DNA of 64,000 nt, taken from Haloterrigena salifodinae (lineage in GTDB: Archaea; Halobacteriota; Halobacteria; Halobacteriales; Natrialbaceae). The notes below the pieces were generated by a model. The model saw only the letters and a list, made by a program, of their open reading frames with translations, was not told where the DNA came from and did no database searches. A program made the translations under genes and the position numbers. Shown here piece by piece: positions 32,281-41,336 of the stretch. Numbering within the stretch: the first letter of the stretch is position 1; the number at the start of each line of letters is the position of its first letter. Location of the stretch: contig NZ_RQWN01000002.1 in the NCBI RefSeq assembly GCF_003977755.1, positions 1,116,001 to 1,180,000 of the forward strand. The letters run 5' to 3'.

Positions 32281-34918
32281 TCTCCGCGACCGTCACCTGC
32301 AGCATCTCTCGAGCGGCCCGCTCGAGCAGCGAGTCGTCGATCTCTCTAACGGCCGCGATATCGCGGACGATCTGTCGCCGCTTCGGAACCCCCTCGAGTT
32401 GCGGGAAGATATAGCTGATAACCGCCTGTGTGAGATGGTACTCGAGATCCGATTCGGGATGGTGGTTCACGTACCGGAGGACGTCCTCGATGATCGCCGG
32501 TCCGATCGCTCGCTCTTCGACGGCGTGGTTCGTCTCCCGCCAGACGCGCCCGGTCGCCATCGCGACGTTCCGGTCGGGATCGAGCCCCCACGCGTCGGCG
32601 TACTCGTAGACGAGATCCTCTAACTGGCCATCGTCGGCCGGTAGTTCGGGGGCGGGGACGCGGACGAACGCGAACCGACGCATGAACGCGTAGCTCATCT
32701 CGTAGAGCGACGTCTTGTCGTAGGTGTTCATCGTCGCGAAGATTCGCCACGAGTCCGGGACGAGGTACTGGTGGTCGGCAGGGCGTCCCGACAGTTCGTC
32801 GGTCGTCGTGAGTTCGATCTCGCGACCGTCCTTGGTGTACGGTAGCTGCACCGACTGGCCGGAGAGGAGCGTGAAGAGTTGTCCGAATGCCTTGTCGATG
32901 TCAGCGCGATTCAGTTCGTCGATGACGATCAACTCGTTCGATTGGGTTTCCGTCCGATTGTTCTTGAGTCGATTGAGGACGATTCCGGGCGTGAACGCGA
33001 GGTCGTCACCGTCGCTCTCGGTCGATTCGTTCGGCATGTAGCCGCCGACCGTGTCGAACGTCGACCAGTCGGCCGTCGCCGTCGTCATCTCGTAGTCCGA
33101 GTACAGGTACGGATACCTGGCCGTGAGATGCGAACAGACGCGTCGAGCGATCTCCGTCTTGCCAGTTCCCGGCGGTCCGGTCAGGAGGATGTGTTTGCCC
33201 GACTGGAGGGCTGTCGTGATCTGCTCGAGTACTCGCTCATCCCCGTCGTCGGGGAAGTAAAGCCCCTCGAGCGTGTCGTCAGGGATCGATCCACGGCACG
33301 ACTCGTGGACGTTGACCGTCGTCACTTCGGTCAACGACTCGGCCATCGCTTCGACGAGCGCGATCGGTCGGTCGCGATCGACGGCCCCGTCTTCCGCCCG
33401 GAACGTCGCGTACATCGACTGAACCGGGAACTCGGTACTGGACGTCCCGGAACAGATCTCGTTCGCTCGATCGGTCGGGAGGAGATCGCTCGTCAGTGCA
33501 GCAGCCTCCCGATCGATCCTCGAGGTCGACTTTTCGGTGATCGATCGCGATGTATCGATTTCGCCGATCGAACCCGTGAGGAAGAGTCGATCGAACGACG
33601 CGATGAGCGAATACGACTCGTCCTCGTGTTCGTCTTGCCACCATGGGTCGTTCGTCTCGAACCGCCGACCGATGATTCCGACGCCGATGACACCGCTCTG
33701 CTGGGTAGCGAGTTCATCGTCCGACGACTCTCCTCGAGCGTGAAGTACGACGACGTCTCCTTCGGAGAGGTCGGTCCAGTGGTTTCGATTCGCCTCTTCG
33801 AACAAGATCGAACCGTATCTAACGGTCGTGAGCCAGTCCTCAGGCGGCGCAGTGAACGCATAGACCGTCGGTGACGTTTCTCTAATATGGGAGAGTACGG
33901 GATGGTCGATATCCGTCGGGCGAGAGCTGGTCTCTTCGCCCTCGACGGTGTACGTGTCGCGGAGAATACTGTTCAATCGAGGCTGACTCAACGGTGCACC
34001 GCCGTCGGCAATTTTCGCTTGCAGTATACGAACCCAGCAGAGAAACAGCGTTTTCGCTGGCGAGAACGAGAAGTGTGACCCGATGCCGAGTTCGTCCGCA
34101 GTCTCCACGAGTTCGGGCTCGATCGATTCGTAGATCGCTCGCAGTTGATCGAACGTCGCAGCGGTACTCGAAGTAACGGTTCCGGACGGTTTGAACCCCT
34201 CGAGCGCCGCCGACCATTCGATAATGAGTGCTTCTCCGAGGCGCGTTTCGAGCCACGATGTCTCTTTCGAGGATTCCTCGAGTCGCGTTCGAACGTCAGC
34301 GATCGCGGATTCGAGGGTCTCGTAGTCGTCGGCTGCCGAGGACGAGTCGATCCGAGTGCCACGGATTTGTTCGATGAGGTCAGCGACGGAATCGTACTCC
34401 TCGAAGAACGTTGATCCGGTGCGATCGAATTTGATACGGGCGAACGTGTTGTTCGGCCACCCGCTATACCCGACCGTCTCCCAGAAATTCTCGCGATTGA
34501 GCGTCGTTTCGTACACGGGCTCGAGAAACAGCACGTGGGGGTACGACTCGTCAGAGACCTCTCCCCAGCCGACGGCGTCCGTAAACGCCGCTGCCGTCTT
34601 GTCGTCCAGAATCGTCGCTCGCTCGATACGAGCCAGATACGTATACTCGCCGCCGAAGTGACCGTCGCGATCCGCAAACAAGAGATAATCACCGCCGTTA
34701 GCGGCCTCATCCGCTTGGTTTCCCCAGACACGAACCGTCTCGCTCTCGACCGGAATATCGCAGATATCCGTGAGCCGTTCTCGAGGAACCCCATCGATGA
34801 CAGTTCGGTCGAAGTTGATCCGGATCGGTTCGTCATCCGCCGTTTTCACCGGCACTTGGTAGACTATCGGATCGCTGGTAAGAGAGTCCGCAGCCGATTC
34901 GCGTCCCCCAGACGTCAT
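32273..34918 (-). CDS. McrB-like AAA+ NTPase with two putative modified-base reader domains
   Basis: The 881-residue protein ends in an McrB-type AAA+ motor (about 555-870): Walker A GPPGTGKTEIA (581-591), Walker B LIVIDELNRAD (663-673), the McrB signature MNTYDKTS (730-737) and arginines in FMRRFAF. In front lie two segments that look PUA/EVE-like: about 17-190 (IVYQVPV...GGEYTYLARIERA) and about 338-460 (VYAFTAPPEDWLTTVRYGSI...HWTDLSEGDVVVLHA...GVIGVGIIGRRF). Between them is a helical stretch (195-320). EVE-like domains read modified bases, so this is probably the specificity and motor subunit of a type IV restriction system. Confidence 0.8.
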   Translation of the reverse strand: MTSGGRESAADSLTSDPIVYQVPVKTADDEPIRINFDRTVIDGVPRERLTDICDIPVESETVRVWGNQADEAANGGDYLLFADRDGHFGGEYTYLARIERATILDDKTAAAFTDAVGWGEVSDESYPHVLFLEPVYETTLNRENFWETVGYSGWPNNTFARIKFDRTGSTFFEEYDSVADLIEQIRGTRIDSSSAADDYETLESAIADVRTRLEESSKETSWLETRLGEALIIEWSAALEGFKPSGTVTSSTAATFDQLRAIYESIEPELVETADELGIGSHFSFSPAKTLFLCWVRILQAKIADGGAPLSQPRLNSILRDTYTVEGEETSSRPTDIDHPVLSHIRETSPTVYAFTAPPEDWLTTVRYGSILFEEANRNHWTDLSEGDVVVLHARGESSDDELATQQSGVIGVGIIGRRFETNDPWWQDEHEDESYSLIASFDRLFLTGSIGEIDTSRSITEKSTSRIDREAAALTSDLLPTDRANEICSGTSSTEFPVQSMYATFRAEDGAVDRDRPIALVEAMAESLTEVTTVNVHESCRGSIPDDTLEGLYFPDDGDERVLEQITTALQSGKHILLTGPPGTGKTEIARRVCSHLTARYPYLYSDYEMTTATADWSTFDTVGGYMPNESTESDGDDLAFTPGIVLNRLKNNRTETQSNELIVIDELNRADIDKAFGQLFTLLSGQSVQLPYTKDGREIELTTTDELSGRPADHQYLVPDSWRIFATMNTYDKTSLYEMSYAFMRRFAFVRVPAPELPADDGQLEDLVYEYADAWGLDPDRNVAMATGRVWRETNHAVEERAIGPAIIEDVLRYVNHHPESDLEYHLTQAVISYIFPQLEGVPKRRQIVRDIAAVREIDDSLLERAAREMLQVTVAENE

Positions 34919-34952
34919 TGGTTCCTAAACCGAGACAGTATCGTCCCATAAA
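34919..34952 (-). promoter_or_regulatory. Promoter and small palindrome of the McrBC-like operon
   Basis: On the minus strand ATTTATGG (about 34945-34952) precedes the ATG by roughly 27-34 bases. GGTT-CCTA-AACC at 34921-34932 lies 2 bases before the start codon. The 11-mer TGGTTCCTAAA within it (34920-34930) also occurs in the palindrome at 15786-15796. Confidence 0.45.
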
Positions 34953-35178
34953 TCCTTCCGTAATACCGACTCGCATACATTTCGGATCCTTGCCCAAGTT
35001 CCGACTCGAACTCGAGGGCGGGATCACCTGACGCCGATAGGGACGGCCGTTCCAATTGTCTGTTTGCAGACGATCGGCGTGACGAACGTCACACAGAGTC
35101 CGGTCTCACCGATGTTGTGTCACCGATTGTCGCCCGAAGAGAGTAACCCTTTTGCGGGACCCCTGCACACGTCGGAGT

Positions 35179-35505
35179 ATGAGCAGCGACTGGCCCGTCG
35201 ATCCCGACGGCGAGGAAGGCAGCGAGGGAATGCGCAAGTACGACATGCGAATCATCGCGGACAAGGTCGACGAGGAGGAGGACTTCCCGATGGTCCGCGA
35301 CGAGTTCGTCGAGGAGTACGGAGACTACCCGATCCGGATCAACTACAAGCGCGTCGTCCCGATGCGCGAGATCTTCGAGAACGTCGAACCCGAGCGCTTC
35401 GAGACGATCCTCGACATGCACAAGGCCGTCGGCGACGCCATGCGCGCCGGCGACTTCTGGGAGTACCACCCGCAGGGGAAGAACCCCGAGCGGAAACACG
35501 CCTGA
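35179..35505 (+). CDS. DUF5785 family haloarchaeal protein
   Basis: A 108-residue soluble protein starting MSSDWPVDPDGEEGSEGMRK, then a compact alpha/beta core with EEYGDYPIRINYKRVVPMRE and an end rich in charged residues (FWEYHPQGKNPERKHA). It resembles the haloarchaeal DUF5785 family of unknown function. The ATG at 35179 gives the family N-terminus. It marks the return to core genome composition after the defence island. Confidence 0.75.
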   Translation: MSSDWPVDPDGEEGSEGMRKYDMRIIADKVDEEEDFPMVRDEFVEEYGDYPIRINYKRVVPMREIFENVEPERFETILDMHKAVGDAMRAGDFWEYHPQGKNPERKHA

Positions 35506-35649
35506 CGCGGACGCGGTCGCGTCTCGCCTCCGTTCTCGACTCGAGGCCCCTCCCTACTTGAGAGTCCCCTCGAGTCTCCCGTTCGTGTCCCCATCACGAA
35601 TCTGGATTACGTATCGCTTATACGACGGCGTTCGAAACCAACTGCTACC

Positions 35650-36411
35650 GTGACTAATACGCAGGTTACGCTCGTTCAGATCGACAACTACGGGCCGTGG
35701 ACGGTCACACCGGAGCCGCGACGGGAGGCCGACCTCCAGACGATGCAGTCCCGGCTCTACGCCGACATCTCCCAGTTCGTCGGCAACCGCGGCGGCTACA
35801 CCTTCTTCACTCGCTTCGACAACATGATCGCCGTCACGAACGGCCTCGATCTCGAGGATCACGCGCTCCTCCAGGAGTCCGTCGGCAATCGGTACCCCGT
35901 GACGCTCAGCCTCGGCGTCGCGGCCGATACCAGTCCCGTGCAGGCGCTGGCCGACGCGACCGCGCGCGTCCAGGACGCCGGCAGCGCACAGGACGAGGAT
36001 CGACGCGAGTGTCTCGAGGGCCGGGCCGTCGGCCCCGCCGACCGAACCGCCGAAGACGTCCAGATCGCCCACTTCGACGTCATCAACGCGACCGGCACCT
36101 ACACCGACGAACTCAACGCCTTCGACACGTTCATCGAGATCGAACAGGGGTACGCCGAACTCATGCGGCACATGCGCCACGCCCACGAGAGCCTCTCGTT
36201 TTTCGTCGGTGGGGACAACATCATCGTCACCTGCCCGGACCTCGACGAAGGTGACTACGAGGAGGCCATCTACCACGTCGAGGAGGCCGTCGACGTCGAA
36301 CTGCAGGTCGGCGTCGGCCGCGGGGAGTGCGCCCACGACGCCGGCTTCGCCGCGAAACACGCCCTCGAGACCTGTCGGGCCGACGGGACCCGCGTCGAAC
36401 TCGAGTGGTGA
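35650..36411 (+). CDS. gch3: GTP cyclohydrolase III
   Basis: The 253-residue enzyme opens GTP to 2-amino-5-formylamino-6-ribosylaminopyrimidinone phosphate, the first step toward riboflavin and coenzyme F420 in archaea. It starts at a GTG, VTNTQVTLVQIDNYGPWTVT, and has two ferredoxin-like, cyclase-related halves. The metal-binding GGDN motif lies in SFFVGGDNIIVTCPD (about 191-205), matched in the first half by FFTRFDNMIAVTNG. The C-terminus ends ADGTRVELEW. It is transcribed alone. Confidence 0.93.
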   Translation: MTNTQVTLVQIDNYGPWTVTPEPRREADLQTMQSRLYADISQFVGNRGGYTFFTRFDNMIAVTNGLDLEDHALLQESVGNRYPVTLSLGVAADTSPVQALADATARVQDAGSAQDEDRRECLEGRAVGPADRTAEDVQIAHFDVINATGTYTDELNAFDTFIEIEQGYAELMRHMRHAHESLSFFVGGDNIIVTCPDLDEGDYEEAIYHVEEAVDVELQVGVGRGECAHDAGFAAKHALETCRADGTRVELEW

Positions 36412-36584
36412 GCGATTCGAGCGATCGCGCCGGGAGTGCGACCATTCGGGGACGGGATGTCGCCAGCGTAGCGGACAGTTTTCCGCGGTAGAACGGCCGA
36501 GAAACCGACTCACGGAACTTCGATCCCGATTCGCTTAAGAGTGGCGGGGGTAGCTTTTAGCCGGTGTGTGGCTATCTTTCACAC

Positions 36585-37205
36585 ATGGAATCGGAACTGT
36601 CGGTCAGGGAGGTCCTGACGAACGACTACGTCGGCGTCAGCGAGTCAGACACGGTTCGCGGCGCCGTTGAACTCATGCGAGAGGAGCGCTCGAGTTGCGT
36701 CCTCGTCGTCCGCGGGAGCGAGCCGGTCGGAATCATGACAGAGTGGGACGTCCTCGACGTCGTCGCCGACGAGCGCGATCCGTCCGAGACGACTGTCGGC
36801 GATGTCATGAGTTCGCCGGTCATCACGTTCGGGCCGGACCGGTCGCTCACCGACGTCGCCGACGCGATGGCCCGCGAGAGCATCCGCAACGTCGTGGTCG
36901 AGGACGACGAGGGCGTGGTTGGCTTGCTCACCCAGCGCGACGTCATCGCCGCCGCGGGCTCGTTCCAGGCCACGATGACACCCGGGCGAACGGCCAACAC
37001 TGCGACGGGACTCGAGGGCGCGCAGCCGTCGGACGAGCGCTCCGCGCAGTCCCAGCCCGCCGGCGAGAGTCTCGACTCGCGGATGCTGGCCAACGGCGGC
37101 GACGAGTACACAACCCAGGGCGTCTGCGAAGCCTGCGGCTCGCTCGCGGAGGCGCTGTGGGACGCCAACGGCCAACTGGTCTGTGCGGACTGTCGCACGG
37201 TGTGA
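36585..37205 (+). CDS. Tandem CBS-domain protein with C-terminal zinc ribbon
   Basis: The 206-residue protein has two CBS domains (about 8-60 and 70-125), beginning SVREVLTNDYVGVSESDTVR, then a linker of about 45 variable residues and a C-terminal CEACG...LVCADC zinc ribbon (about 178-202). CBS pairs bind adenine nucleotides; the zinc ribbon suggests contact with nucleic acid or protein. The target is unknown. The ATG at 36585 matches the domain start. Confidence 0.8.
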   Translation: MESELSVREVLTNDYVGVSESDTVRGAVELMREERSSCVLVVRGSEPVGIMTEWDVLDVVADERDPSETTVGDVMSSPVITFGPDRSLTDVADAMARESIRNVVVEDDEGVVGLLTQRDVIAAAGSFQATMTPGRTANTATGLEGAQPSDERSAQSQPAGESLDSRMLANGGDEYTTQGVCEACGSLAEALWDANGQLVCADCRTV

Positions 37206-37271
37206 CCGTCGAGGAGCCGGCGGTCCGCACCGCTCCGAGCGGACACGTACCGTTGTGTGTTAAACAATAGC

Positions 37272-37284
37272 GTGACACAGTCAC
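37272..37284. promoter_or_regulatory. Palindrome upstream of pgk
   Basis: GTGAC-ACA-GTCAC is a perfect 5-base-arm inverted repeat about 58 bases before the pgk ATG. It differs from the known TrmB motif (TACT...GAGTA). It could be an operator for the glycolytic gene. Confidence 0.4.
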
Positions 37285-37341
37285 CGACAGCGATTTCTCC
37301 GATGGAAAGACCTTTCGGGTGCCGCGGTGCACCTGTGGACA

Positions 37342-38568
37342 ATGATCGATACCCTCGACGACCTCGACGTCGAAGGGACCACCGTCGGCGTCCGCGTGGA
37401 CATCAACAGCCCGATCGGCGACGACGGTACCCTCGCCGACGACGCCCGACTGCGTGCCCACGTGGACACCCTTTCGGAACTGCTCGAGCGCGGCGGCCGG
37501 GTCGCCGTCCTCGCTCACCAGGGCCGGCCCGGCGGCGACGACTTCGTCTCCCTCGAGTCCCACGCCGAGCGGCTCTCGAAACTGCTCGAGCGGCCCGTCG
37601 ACCACGTGGACACGACGTTCAGCGACGCCGCCCGCGAAGCCGTCCGGAACCTCGAGAACGGCGACTGCCTCGTCCTCGAGAACACGCGCTTCTACAGCGA
37701 GGAGTACATGGAGTTTGATCCCGACCGCGCCGCCGAAACCCACCTCGTAGAGGGGCTGGCCCCGGCGCTGGACGTCTACGTCAACGACGCCTTCGCCGCG
37801 GCCCACCGCTCCCAGCCCTCGCTGGTCGGCTTCCCGACCGTCCTCCCCGGCTACGCCGGCCGCGTGATGGAGTCGGAACTCGACGTCCTCGGGACGATCG
37901 AGGAGACCCCGGAACCACGGATCTACGTCCTCGGCGGGGCGAAGGTCCCGGACTCGATCGACGTCGCCTGGTCCGTCCTCGAGAAGGGGCTGGCCGACCA
38001 CGTCCTCACCGCGGGCGTCGTCGGCAACGTCTTCCTCATCGCCGACGGCGTCGACGTCGGCGACGCCAGCTCCGACTTCATCTACGACCAGGGCTACTGG
38101 GACGAGATTGATCGCGCCGCCGACCTGCTCGACGCCTACGGCGACAGTATCGCGCTCCCGCGAGACGTCGCCGTCGAACGCGACGGCGAGCGCCACGAAC
38201 TCGGCGTCAACGCCCTCCCGCCGGGCGACGAGGAGGCCGCCATGGACATCGGTAGCTCGACGCTCGCCTACTACGAACGCCTGCTCGAGGACGCGGGCAC
38301 GGTCATCCTCAACGGCCCCGCCGGCGTCTTCGAGGAGGAGGCGTTCGCGACGGGAACCCGGCAGCTCTACGGCGCCGCGACCGACGTCGAGATGAGCATC
38401 GTCGGCGGCGGCGACACCGCCTCCGCGCTGCGCAGCCTCGGCGTCGACGGCTTCACACACGTTAGCACCGGCGGCGGCGCCGCCCTGCGGATGCTCACCG
38501 CGGAACCGCTGCCCGCCGTGACCGCACTTCAGGATGGACCCAAACGACAACAGCCGGCTGACGATTGA
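37342..38568 (+). CDS. pgk: Phosphoglycerate kinase
   Basis: The 408-residue enzyme interconverts 1,3-bisphosphoglycerate plus ADP and 3-phosphoglycerate plus ATP in glycolysis. It has GVRVDINSPIGDDGTLADDA (substrate loop), LAHQGRPGGDDFVSLESHAE, YVNDAFAAAHRSQPSLVGFP and the C-terminal nucleotide loop VGGGDTASALRSLGVDGFTHVSTGGGAALRML. The start MIDTLDDLDVEG is standard. The downstream acetyltransferase gene starts inside its last 12 codons. Confidence 0.95.
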   Translation: MIDTLDDLDVEGTTVGVRVDINSPIGDDGTLADDARLRAHVDTLSELLERGGRVAVLAHQGRPGGDDFVSLESHAERLSKLLERPVDHVDTTFSDAAREAVRNLENGDCLVLENTRFYSEEYMEFDPDRAAETHLVEGLAPALDVYVNDAFAAAHRSQPSLVGFPTVLPGYAGRVMESELDVLGTIEETPEPRIYVLGGAKVPDSIDVAWSVLEKGLADHVLTAGVVGNVFLIADGVDVGDASSDFIYDQGYWDEIDRAADLLDAYGDSIALPRDVAVERDGERHELGVNALPPGDEEAAMDIGSSTLAYYERLLEDAGTVILNGPAGVFEEEAFATGTRQLYGAATDVEMSIVGGGDTASALRSLGVDGFTHVSTGGGAALRMLTAEPLPAVTALQDGPKRQQPADD

Positions 38569-39055
38569 ACGCGCCACCGCCGACGACGTCGAGACGGTCG
38601 CGGACCTGTGGGTCCGACTGGCTCGAGACCAGCGCCGACACGACTCCTACGTCCGCGCCGACGCCAACCGGGAGACGATGCGGGACACGCTCGCGGCCCA
38701 CCAGGTCAACGACGGGCTGCTCGTCGCCCGCGACGGCGAGACTGTCGTCGGCTTCGCCTCGTTTTCCGTCGAACGGGGCTCGCTCCAGCTCGACGCCACC
38801 CGCGGCGTGCTCTCGAACATCTACGTCGTTCCCGCCGCCCGCGAGCAGGGCGTTGGAACGGCGCTGCTCGAGGCCGTCGAGGACGAACTCGCGTCCCAGG
38901 GCGCCGAAGTCGTGGTGCTCGAGGTGATGGCCCACAACGAGGCCGCCCGGCGGTTCTACGAGCGGAAGGGGTACGAGACCTATCGGGTCGCGATGGAACG
39001 CGACCTCGGCGACGACCGTTCGGAAAACGATACACATTCAAAGGAGGACGGCTAA
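38534..39055 (+). CDS. GNAT family N-acetyltransferase
   Basis: The 173-residue protein has the GNAT fold: beta strands at TIERATADDVETVADLW, the acetyl-CoA loop VVPAAREQGVGTALLEAVED (about 97-116) and the motif B end HNEAARRFYERKGYETYRV. It likely acetylates a small molecule or protein N-terminus; the acceptor is unknown. It overlaps pgk by 35 bases in another frame, so it is translated from the pgk message. An acidic hydrophilic tail follows the domain. Confidence 0.85.
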   Translation: MDPNDNSRLTIERATADDVETVADLWVRLARDQRRHDSYVRADANRETMRDTLAAHQVNDGLLVARDGETVVGFASFSVERGSLQLDATRGVLSNIYVVPAAREQGVGTALLEAVEDELASQGAEVVVLEVMAHNEAARRFYERKGYETYRVAMERDLGDDRSENDTHSKEDG

Positions 39056-39066
39056 CCCGAAACTGC

Positions 39067-39140
39067 GCCAGGGGAGCATGGGTGGTTCATGCACTCGACT
39101 TGTAATCGAGACTCCCGGGGTTCAAATCCCCGCCCTGGCT
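39067..39140 (+). tRNA. tRNA-Thr (anticodon TGT)
   Basis: The cloverleaf is complete: acceptor GCCAGGG (39067-39073) with CCCTGGC (39133-39139) and discriminator T. The D-arm is GCAT...ATGC, the anticodon stem CTCGA/TCGAG with loop CTTGTAA and anticodon TGT, and the T-arm CGGGG-TTCAAAT-CCCCG. No intron is present and CCA is not encoded. It reads threonine codon ACA. Confidence 0.96.
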
Positions 39141-39260
39141 TGCTGACGCGAACAAATTCGTGAGCGTCAGCAGCGAGCCGGGATTTGAATGAGACCGAGG
39201 TTCTGCGAACGAAGTGAGCAGGTTCTCGGCCGTGGTCCAAATCCCCTCCCTGGCTTGAAT
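39141..39260. repeat. tRNA-Thr tail cassette: hairpins plus antisense and sense T-arm copies
   Basis: Behind tRNA-Thr comes a perfect hairpin GCTGACGC...GCGTCAGC around GAACAAATTCGTGA. It is followed by an antisense T-arm piece CGGGATTTGAAT, a hairpin CTGC...GCAG around GAACGAAGTGA, and a sense copy GGTCCAAATCCCC running on into CTCCCTGGCTTG, which repeats the tRNA 3' end and trailer. The order and spacing match the cassette behind tRNA-Ser at 18866. Confidence 0.6.
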
Positions 39261-39830
39261 CCTTAGGCTCAAATCCGCTACCGACAGATATCGATACTTC
39301 CAGAATTAACGGAGATTCCGGCAGATCCCCTCTCGAGCAACGAGAATCGCCCGCGACGGGGACGACTCACGACTCGAAACGCTCCGGACTATTATTACGG
39401 ACTCGCCGATACTGGATACTGTCCGGGTCGCATCTCCCTGAGAACGCCAGATCTCACATCCACTCCCAAGTTGCCTTCGACTCGGACACCCCGGTACCGG
39501 CACGTAGTGTCACCCGAAACGCCGACGGAAGTCGGCGTCGGAACTCCCCTTTCGACCGGTGGCGTGTCGATCAAAATCGACTATTGATAGCGAAGCGATT
39601 CCGATCGGCAGCGACCGGTGTGGTCGTTTCGAATGTCTCGAGTCGAACGGTAGTCGTCGGCAACGGCGGACTCCCCATCCCGCCACTCGAGTATTCGACT
39701 ACCGCAAATTAAGCCTACTGGCCGGCTAGTCCCACGTTGGACCGGGTTTCGGACGATTCGGAGCGCTCCGAGTGACATCGCAGCCGGCCGATCGTTCGCA
39801 GCCGTTGCCGACGCGTTCGGAGACGGGCGC
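39261..39830. other. Intergenic region with no recognised gene
   Basis: About 570 bases follow the tRNA-Thr cassette, up to the end of the HTTM gene. Short frames exist on both strands, but none shows codon bias, motifs or a start with a promoter. I see no repeat that returns elsewhere in the window. Confidence 0.5.
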
Positions 39831-41336
39831 TCAACAGCGTCTGGTGACCCGCTCGTTCACGACTGGGTCGCCGGCCGGCCCGTCCGCCTCGACCGGCTGC
39901 TCGAGGTGATAGATCGTCACCGACTCGAGGTCTCGATCCGACGCTGCGCAGACGTACCCCGCTGCCGGCTCGTACTGCGACTCGCCGGCGTACCGCATAT
40001 CGACGCCGTACCGGTGCCAGAGCGTCGTCGGGTACGTCTCGGCGGCGTCCGGCGGCGGATCGAACGCGACTGCGCCGCCGTCGACCGCGTCGATCGTCTC
40101 GCCCGACTCGAGGGTCGCCTCGATCGCGTACCAGCTCGAGGTGTCCGGCGGGTTCGGCGCGAAGAACGACCAGCTCACGTCCGAGAGTTCGCCGTCCAGA
40201 TCCGGCGTCGAATCCTCGGCGATTCCGAGACTCGCCACCTGCCAGCAGAGTATCGCGACGAATACGCCAGCGAGCAACGCGGTGCTCCCGACTCGGACAC
40301 CCCGCCGGACGCGGGGGAGGCGTGGCCTCGAGCCGGGCAGTAGCGGTCCGGTTTCTCCGATTCGATTCACCCGAATCGAGGACGGGAACCGCTGCCGGAC
40401 GCTCGGAGCGACGGGAGCTGTAATCTCCTCGAGCCGGTGCCAGACCGGTGCCGGGAAGAACAGGAGCAGGCCGGCGATCATGACGAACGGGAACGCGCCC
40501 AGACGCATCGTCGCGGCCATCCCGAGGTGCGCGCAGACGAACGCGGCGGCGAGTGCGGTCCGCGGCCGCCCGGTGTACAGAAGCAGGAACGGCGAGACGG
40601 AGAGCATGGCGACCCAGAGCCAGTTGATCGCGGTGAGCACCGTCCCGAACTCGGCGAGGGACGGCCCGAGCAACACGATGTACTCCTCGAGATGGAAGAT
40701 CCGGGGTACCGCCGTCCCGGACAGCCACGCCTCGCTCTGGAACTTGTGGACCGCGCTCGCCGCGTAGATGGTCACGAAGTGGACACAGAGAATTGCCGTC
40801 TCGAGCGAGTAGACGGGGCGCTCGTCGTCGCTCCGCCGGCGGTCACCGAGCGACCAGCGCGCGTCGAGCGGCAGGAACAGGCCCAGAAACAGGAACGTGA
40901 GCAGGATGGTGTCGCCGCCGTTGACCACGTGCGGGTTCCGGGCGAACAGGGAGGCCAGCAGGACCAGAGAGAGCCCCAGCGAGAGCTTTGTCCGGTAGCC
41001 GACGAGGAGACACGCGGCGGCGACGCCGGCGATCGCGAACAGCATCCCTTGTACCCACGCCGCGCCGGAGACCGCGTGGAGCGACGCGGCCGCAAACGTG
41101 GGATAGACGTCGGCGAGCGCCGAGCGCGGGAAGACGCCGCCGTCGGTGTAGAACGGTACTAGCCCCGGCACCCGGAGGAACGCCAGATCGGCGAGTAGGA
41201 GCACTCCCAGCACGATCCGAAACGCACCGAGCGCTCGCGGATCGATGCCCAGACGCGGTCTCGCGACCGCGTGGAGTCGCTCGAGGGTCGCGCGGGATCG
41301 ACCGGTCGGTTTCGGGTCCTGTTGTGACGAACTCAT
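39831..41336 (-). CDS. HTTM-domain (gamma-carboxylase-like) membrane protein
   Basis: The 501-residue protein has a horizontally transmembrane (HTTM) domain related to vitamin K-dependent gamma-glutamyl carboxylase: LGAFRIVLGVLLLADLAF (about 36-53), FYTDGGVFPRSAL, SLFARNPHVVNGGDTILLTF and AASAVHKFQSEAWLSGTAVP. About nine hydrophobic helices are followed by a C-terminal extracellular-type domain (about 365-501) with two cysteines. Its reaction in archaea is unknown. It stands alone. Confidence 0.82.
   Translation of the reverse strand: MSSSQQDPKPTGRSRATLERLHAVARPRLGIDPRALGAFRIVLGVLLLADLAFLRVPGLVPFYTDGGVFPRSALADVYPTFAAASLHAVSGAAWVQGMLFAIAGVAAACLLVGYRTKLSLGLSLVLLASLFARNPHVVNGGDTILLTFLFLGLFLPLDARWSLGDRRRSDDERPVYSLETAILCVHFVTIYAASAVHKFQSEAWLSGTAVPRIFHLEEYIVLLGPSLAEFGTVLTAINWLWVAMLSVSPFLLLYTGRPRTALAAAFVCAHLGMAATMRLGAFPFVMIAGLLLFFPAPVWHRLEEITAPVAPSVRQRFPSSIRVNRIGETGPLLPGSRPRLPRVRRGVRVGSTALLAGVFVAILCWQVASLGIAEDSTPDLDGELSDVSWSFFAPNPPDTSSWYAIEATLESGETIDAVDGGAVAFDPPPDAAETYPTTLWHRYGVDMRYAGESQYEPAAGYVCAASDRDLESVTIYHLEQPVEADGPAGDPVVNERVTRRC

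Noticed and set aside
30934-34918. BREX, DISARM or Gabija system
   Set aside because: No methyltransferase, helicase, PglZ or TOPRIM/OLD-type protein is present; the AAA+ signature and nuclease fit McrBC best.
36943-38577. 544-codon open frame antisense to pgk
   Set aside because: pgk on the other strand has complete catalytic motifs; the antisense frame has none.
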